DNA of 34,599 nt from an uncultured cyanobacterium (lineage in GTDB: Bacteria > Cyanobacteriota > Vampirovibrionia > Vampirovibrionales > JAGQHJ01). Positions within the stretch are counted from its first letter, which is position 1; the number at the start of each line of letters is the position of its first letter. Shown one piece after another: positions 31,187 through 34,599 of the stretch. The stretch spans positions 1-34,599 of the forward strand of contig CALAJO010000017.1 of the NCBI GenBank assembly GCA_937922745.1, in the 5' to 3' direction. The position numbers were made by a program, and so were the translations under genes. The notes under the pieces are model-generated. The model had not been told where the DNA came from. It searched no databases and worked only from the letters and a program-made list of their open reading frames with translations.

Positions 31187-31233
31187 GAGGCCGGCGTCCA
31201 TGTGACGGCTGTGTAAATTATTTGAGGTTTCGG

Positions 31234-31262
31234 TTGATCAAAAAAAGAGGCTCGAATATAAT
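31234..31262 (+). promoter_or_regulatory. Promoter of dprA (predicted leaderless)
   Basis: TTGATC (-35, 31234-31239) and a perfect TATAAT (-10, 31257-31262) are separated by 17 bases. A start 6-8 bases downstream coincides with the dprA ATG at 31269, and no ribosome-binding site fits between them. Confidence 0.65.
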
Positions 31263-31268
31263 TTCGAA

Positions 31269-32387
31269 ATGAATCATTCGGAACACACATTTTCAATTGC
31301 GTTAAGCCATTCGATGCTGTCCAGCGCCGTCCTGTTTCGGTTGGTCGCAGCGTTGGGCAGTGCTGAAGCGGCATGGAAAGCTTCCGATGAGGCTCTGGCA
31401 GAGGTCTTAAAACCCAAGCAGGTTGAAAAACTTAACCAGACCCGGCAAGCGACAGACCCTTCCTGCATTGTCGAGCGATACCAGGCGATGGGCATTCAAG
31501 CCATCCCGATGGATCATTACGATTACCCGGACTTGTTGCGACAGATGCACGATCCGCCTTTTCTGCTTTATGTCCGTGGCCAGATTCCGTTATCCACGCC
31601 CCATACTTTGGCTGTGGTGGGAACACGGCGATATACGGATTATGGGGTTCGCGCCCTGCAAAATTTTATGGCCGATATTGCCGTGTTCCAGCCATGTATT
31701 ATTAGCGGGCTGGCTGCCGGGATTGATACCGTGGCCCACCGTTGCGCCCTGATCCACGATTTACCGACCATTGCCGTCTTTGGGACCGGGATTGACCAGG
31801 TTTATCCCAGGGAGAACGAGAAGCTGGCCTTGCAGATTATCGCGTCAGGCGGCGCGCTTATCAGTGAGTACCCGGCCGGTGTCAGCGGGGATCGGTTTAC
31901 CTTCCCGCGGCGAAACCGGATTATTGCCGCCCTGGCCCAGGGAACACTGGTAATTGAGGGCGATGTGACCAGTGGTGCGCTGATTACCGCCAAGGTTGCG
32001 ATTGAGGAAAACCGGCAAGTCATGGCCCTGCCTGGAAATATCTTCAATCCCACTGCCAACGGCCCCAACCGTTTGATCCAGGAAGGCGCCTACCCGGTTT
32101 TAAAGGGGGAGGATATTGCCCAGGTCCTCAACTGGGTGCCGCGAGAAAATCTATCGGCTGAAGGGTTGGCGTCCAGTTCATCCGGGGGATCCCAGGCGGA
32201 TTTAACCCATCTGAATTCCCACGAGCGGGAAGTGTTGACAGCCATTGCCTACGAACCCACTTCGCTGGATGAGATTCAACAAAAACGGAAAACCATGACC
32301 ATTATGGATATCAACACCACCCTGACGATGCTGGAATTACAGGGCTTGATTACCGCCCTGCCCGGCTCCAAATTTTCTAGAAACTAG
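31269..32387 (+). CDS. dprA: DNA processing protein DprA
   Basis: This encodes 372 residues. DprA loads RecA onto incoming single-stranded DNA during natural transformation. The Rossmann-like core is clear: L-A-V-V-G-T-R-R-Y-T-D-Y-G, I-I-S-G-L-A-A-G-I-D-T-V-A-H, F-G-T-G-I-D-Q-V-Y-P and F-P-R-R-N-R-I-I-A-A-L. A C-terminal winged-helix domain (about residues 310-370, E-R-E-V-L-T-A-I-A-Y-E) is present. The N-terminal helix-rich region F-S-I-A-L-S-H-S supports ATG 31269 rather than the later ATG 31314. The polA start follows the stop by nine bases. Confidence 0.95.
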   Translation: MNHSEHTFSIALSHSMLSSAVLFRLVAALGSAEAAWKASDEALAEVLKPKQVEKLNQTRQATDPSCIVERYQAMGIQAIPMDHYDYPDLLRQMHDPPFLLYVRGQIPLSTPHTLAVVGTRRYTDYGVRALQNFMADIAVFQPCIISGLAAGIDTVAHRCALIHDLPTIAVFGTGIDQVYPRENEKLALQIIASGGALISEYPAGVSGDRFTFPRRNRIIAALAQGTLVIEGDVTSGALITAKVAIEENRQVMALPGNIFNPTANGPNRLIQEGAYPVLKGEDIAQVLNWVPRENLSAEGLASSSSGGSQADLTHLNSHEREVLTAIAYEPTSLDEIQQKRKTMTIMDINTTLTMLELQGLITALPGSKFSRN

Positions 32388-32396
32388 GGGTCATCT

Positions 32397-34421
32397 ATGC
32401 TAGAACAGAAAGTGATGACCATGAAGAACCTCATTTTGATTGACGGCCATTCGCTGGCCTACCGGATGTATTTTGCGCTGGAGCGAACCCAGATGCACAC
32501 CACCAAGCAGTTTCCGACTTGGGGCGTTTACGGGTTCTTCAAGGCCCTGTTCGATTTACTCAAGCAGGAAGAGGCGGACGGCATTGCCATTGCCTTTGAT
32601 ATGGGCCGTGTAACCTTTCGGACGGAGATGTATAACGATTATAAGGCCCATCGCAAGGCGATGCCGGATAGTTTGCAGCTTCAGATGTCCAAAATACGCG
32701 AAGGGGTCGAATTGCTGGGAATCCCGATATTTGAAGTGCCCAATTTCGAGGCGGATGACTTGATTGGGACGTTGGCCAAACAAGCTGCGGATCGAGGGGT
32801 CAACGTGACCATCCTCACCGGCGACCAGGATGCCTTCCAGATTATCGACCATGAGGCGCGGATTTCGGTGCTGATGCCTTCTTTTAAAGGCGGTTTAAGC
32901 CGGTACGATCGGCAAAAAGTGTATGAAAAATGGGGCATCTATCCGGAGCAGATTACGGATTTTAAAGGCCTCAAAGGCGACCCATCGGACAATATTCCCG
33001 GTGTGCCCGGTATTGGCGACAAGACTGCCGCCAAACTGCTGACCGATTATCAGACGCTGGAAAATATCCTGGACCATACGGAAGAGATCTCTGGAAAGAA
33101 AGTAAAAGAAGCGCTGATCACCTTCCGGGATCAGGCCATCCTGAGCAAGAACCTGGCGACGATTCGCTATGATGCGCCGGTCGAGTTTTCCGAGGAATCC
33201 TGCCATCTGCGCTTGCCGGATGTGGACGATTTTCTGAAGTTCCTGACCGAGCTGGAGTTTCGCTCTTTCGTCCTCCAAAGCCAGTCCTTGTTAAAGCCTT
33301 TTCTCGGGCATTTACTGGGGGATATCCAAGCGACCGGTGAGGATGACACAAACCAGCTTCAGTTGATTGCCGACGCCCAAAACCATGTCGGGGAAGTGAT
33401 TCCCAGCCCTGCCGCGCCGGAGATGCCTCCAATCGACTTGCCATTTTTAGCGGTATCGCATGAGGTGGTGTGTGACCGGGACGTTTTGCTGTCGTTTCTG
33501 CAAAAAATACGACAGAATAATGTGTTTGCCATTGATATTGAGACATCCGGCCTGGACTTCCTGACGGATACCTTTGCAGGAATTGCCTTGAGCTGGTCAC
33601 CCGGTATGCGGATCGAGCGGAAGGCGTTCCAAAACCCTCTGGGGCTCAAGGACTACCCGGATCATCGTATGCTGCTTCGAGTGGATAGCGAATGCTTCCA
33701 GCCGATTGAATCCATTTATATTCCGCTTCAGCACCCGGATTGTGAGCGGCCGCTTGCCGTTACCGAAGTGGTTTCCTGGCTCAAGCCGCTTCTGGAAGAC
33801 CCGGATGTTGTTAAAATCATGCATAACGGCAAGTTCGAAACGAATGTGTTCCGTCGTTACGGGGTGCAGGTTCGCGGTCTGATTTTTGACACAATGCTGG
33901 CCAGTTATGTGCTGAACCCGGATCGTCGTCACGGCTTAAAGTCCTTGGCACATGATGTGTTAGGGCTCCAGATGCAGGAAATTACCGAACTGATCGGAAA
34001 AGGAAAAAAACAGATCCCGTTTACCGAAGTCTCTGTGAAGGATGCGGCGGCTTACGGTGCTTGCGACGCCTTTGTGACGATGGAGCTTGCGGCCAAGTTT
34101 ATCCCGGAATTGACGGATGAACTGGAAACCCTGCTGTACGAAGTGGAGCTGCCGCTGGTGCCGGTGCTGGCGGAGATGGAATTCAACGGCGTCAGCCTGG
34201 ATACCGATTATTTATCCAATCTCAGCCAGGGCCTGGATGAGCAGTTAAAGCGTGCCGAGCAGGAGGTATACACGCTCGCCGGGGAAACGTTTAACCTGAA
34301 CTCACCCAAGCAGGTTGGCGATATCTTTTTTGGCAAATTGCAAATCCCGGCCAAGGGGATGACCCCGACGAAATCTGGGTATTCTACCAATGCCAAAATC
34401 CTGGAATCCCTGGCGCCGGAG
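32397..34421 (+). CDS. polA: DNA polymerase I, 5' part (truncated at a junction)
   Basis: About 675 residues are present. The 5'-3' exonuclease domain is complete (L-I-D-G-H-S-L-A-Y-R, F-E-A-D-D-L-I-G, T-G-D-Q-D-A-F-Q, G-D-P-S-D-N-I-P-G-V-P-G-I-G). A 3'-5' exonuclease domain follows, with A-I-D-I-E-T-S-G-L-D, H-N-G-K-F-E (Glu where Asp is usual) and Y-G-A-C-D-A. The first part of the polymerase domain reaches S-T-N-A-K-I-L-E-S-L-A-P-E at 34421. Beyond that the frame stays open to the window end, but the sequence no longer resembles polA. Palm and fingers are missing. The first Met has no good ribosome-binding site; in-frame Met codons follow at 32415 and 32421. Co-transcription with dprA is likely. 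Confidence 0.93.
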
Positions 34422-34424
34422 GAG

Positions 34425-34599
34425 CCGGGTCAACGCCTGGGCGTTTCGTGGGGCCTGGGCGGCCACGTGGTTGTTGAAGAAAACGTACCCCCGTCGCACT
34501 TTCGCGGCCATGTGGAGCAACCTGGAGTCGACCCACTCCTCGAGCTCGGGATCGGTGTAGTTATAGTCAAACTGCTGATCCTTGGTACCGGAATACCAC
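34425..34599 (-). CDS. DUF72 (YecE-like) protein fragment
   Basis: Read on the minus strand, open to the window end, the frame gives W-Y-S-G-T-K-D-Q-Q-F-D-Y-N-Y, then E-L-E-E-W-V-D and Y-V-F-F-N-N-H with A-Q-A-P-R-N-A-Q-A-L. This is the C-terminal signature region of DUF72 (PF01904) proteins. It meets polA head-on at about 34420. The segment seems more GC-rich than the preceding DNA. The left boundary is approximate. Confidence 0.75.

Noticed and set aside
1-34599. CRISPR arrays, tRNA/rRNA genes and insertion sequences
   Set aside because: No regularly spaced repeats, cloverleaf sequences, rRNA motifs or transposase-like frames were seen on either strand.

Overview
The window looks like chromosomal DNA of a Gram-negative (diderm), flagellated bacterium. 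It carries kdsA, so it makes Kdo for lipopolysaccharide, two flagellin genes, and ordinary housekeeping genes (dnaN, recF, dprA, polA, ribF, rpe). The paired TIGR02587/TIGR02588 membrane genes and a set of lineage-specific small proteins sharing an N-terminal R-F-x-G motif suggest a relative of Cyanobacteria such as Vampirovibrionales/Melainabacteria. That assignment is an inference from gene content and was not tested by phylogeny.

Layout. Positions 334-4438 (+) are transport and membrane genes: a DUF47/PhoU-like protein with a PiT phosphate transporter, then a DedA protein and an APC amino-acid permease. Two copies of an apparently structured intergenic element precede the DUF47 and DedA genes. 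Positions 4440-7862 (-) are five genes in a row: an FNR-type oxidoreductase, two PTPS-fold pterin enzymes, 4-hydroxyphenylpyruvate dioxygenase and an R-F-x-G protein. Positions 8027-9375 (+) hold an unknown gene translationally coupled to a pseudouridine synthase. Positions 9384-12159 (-) hold two flagellins separated by about 1 kb of hairpin-rich, apparently non-coding DNA. Position 12615 starts a UDP-glucose-dehydrogenase-like gene lacking its catalytic cysteine. Positions 13998-17710 are mostly ORFans, one with an HExxH motif. Positions 17797-24358 (+) carry a tandem CDGSH protein, rpe, an exported protein, small unknowns, the TIGR02587/02588 pair, ribF, a YgjP-like metallopeptidase and a small membrane peptide. 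Positions 24411-29814 (-) carry a CtpA-type protease, a broken R-F-x-G gene, and dciA-recF-dnaN. Next come kdsA (-), dprA (+) and a 5' part of polA (+).

The right end is abnormal. The polA reading frame loses polA homology at about 34420, and the last roughly 175 bases encode a DUF72 fragment on the opposite strand, so this is either a rearrangement or a chimeric contig end.

The most interesting signals are: the structured element with compensatory base changes in two stems; the R-F-x-G N-terminal motif on five otherwise dissimilar proteins; the cysteine-less UGDH homologue diverging from a flagellin; the hairpin-dense inter-flagellin region; a predicted leaderless dprA transcript; and TTTGAACA-type repeats upstream of the dnaN promoter. 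No tRNA, rRNA, CRISPR array or insertion sequence was recognised.
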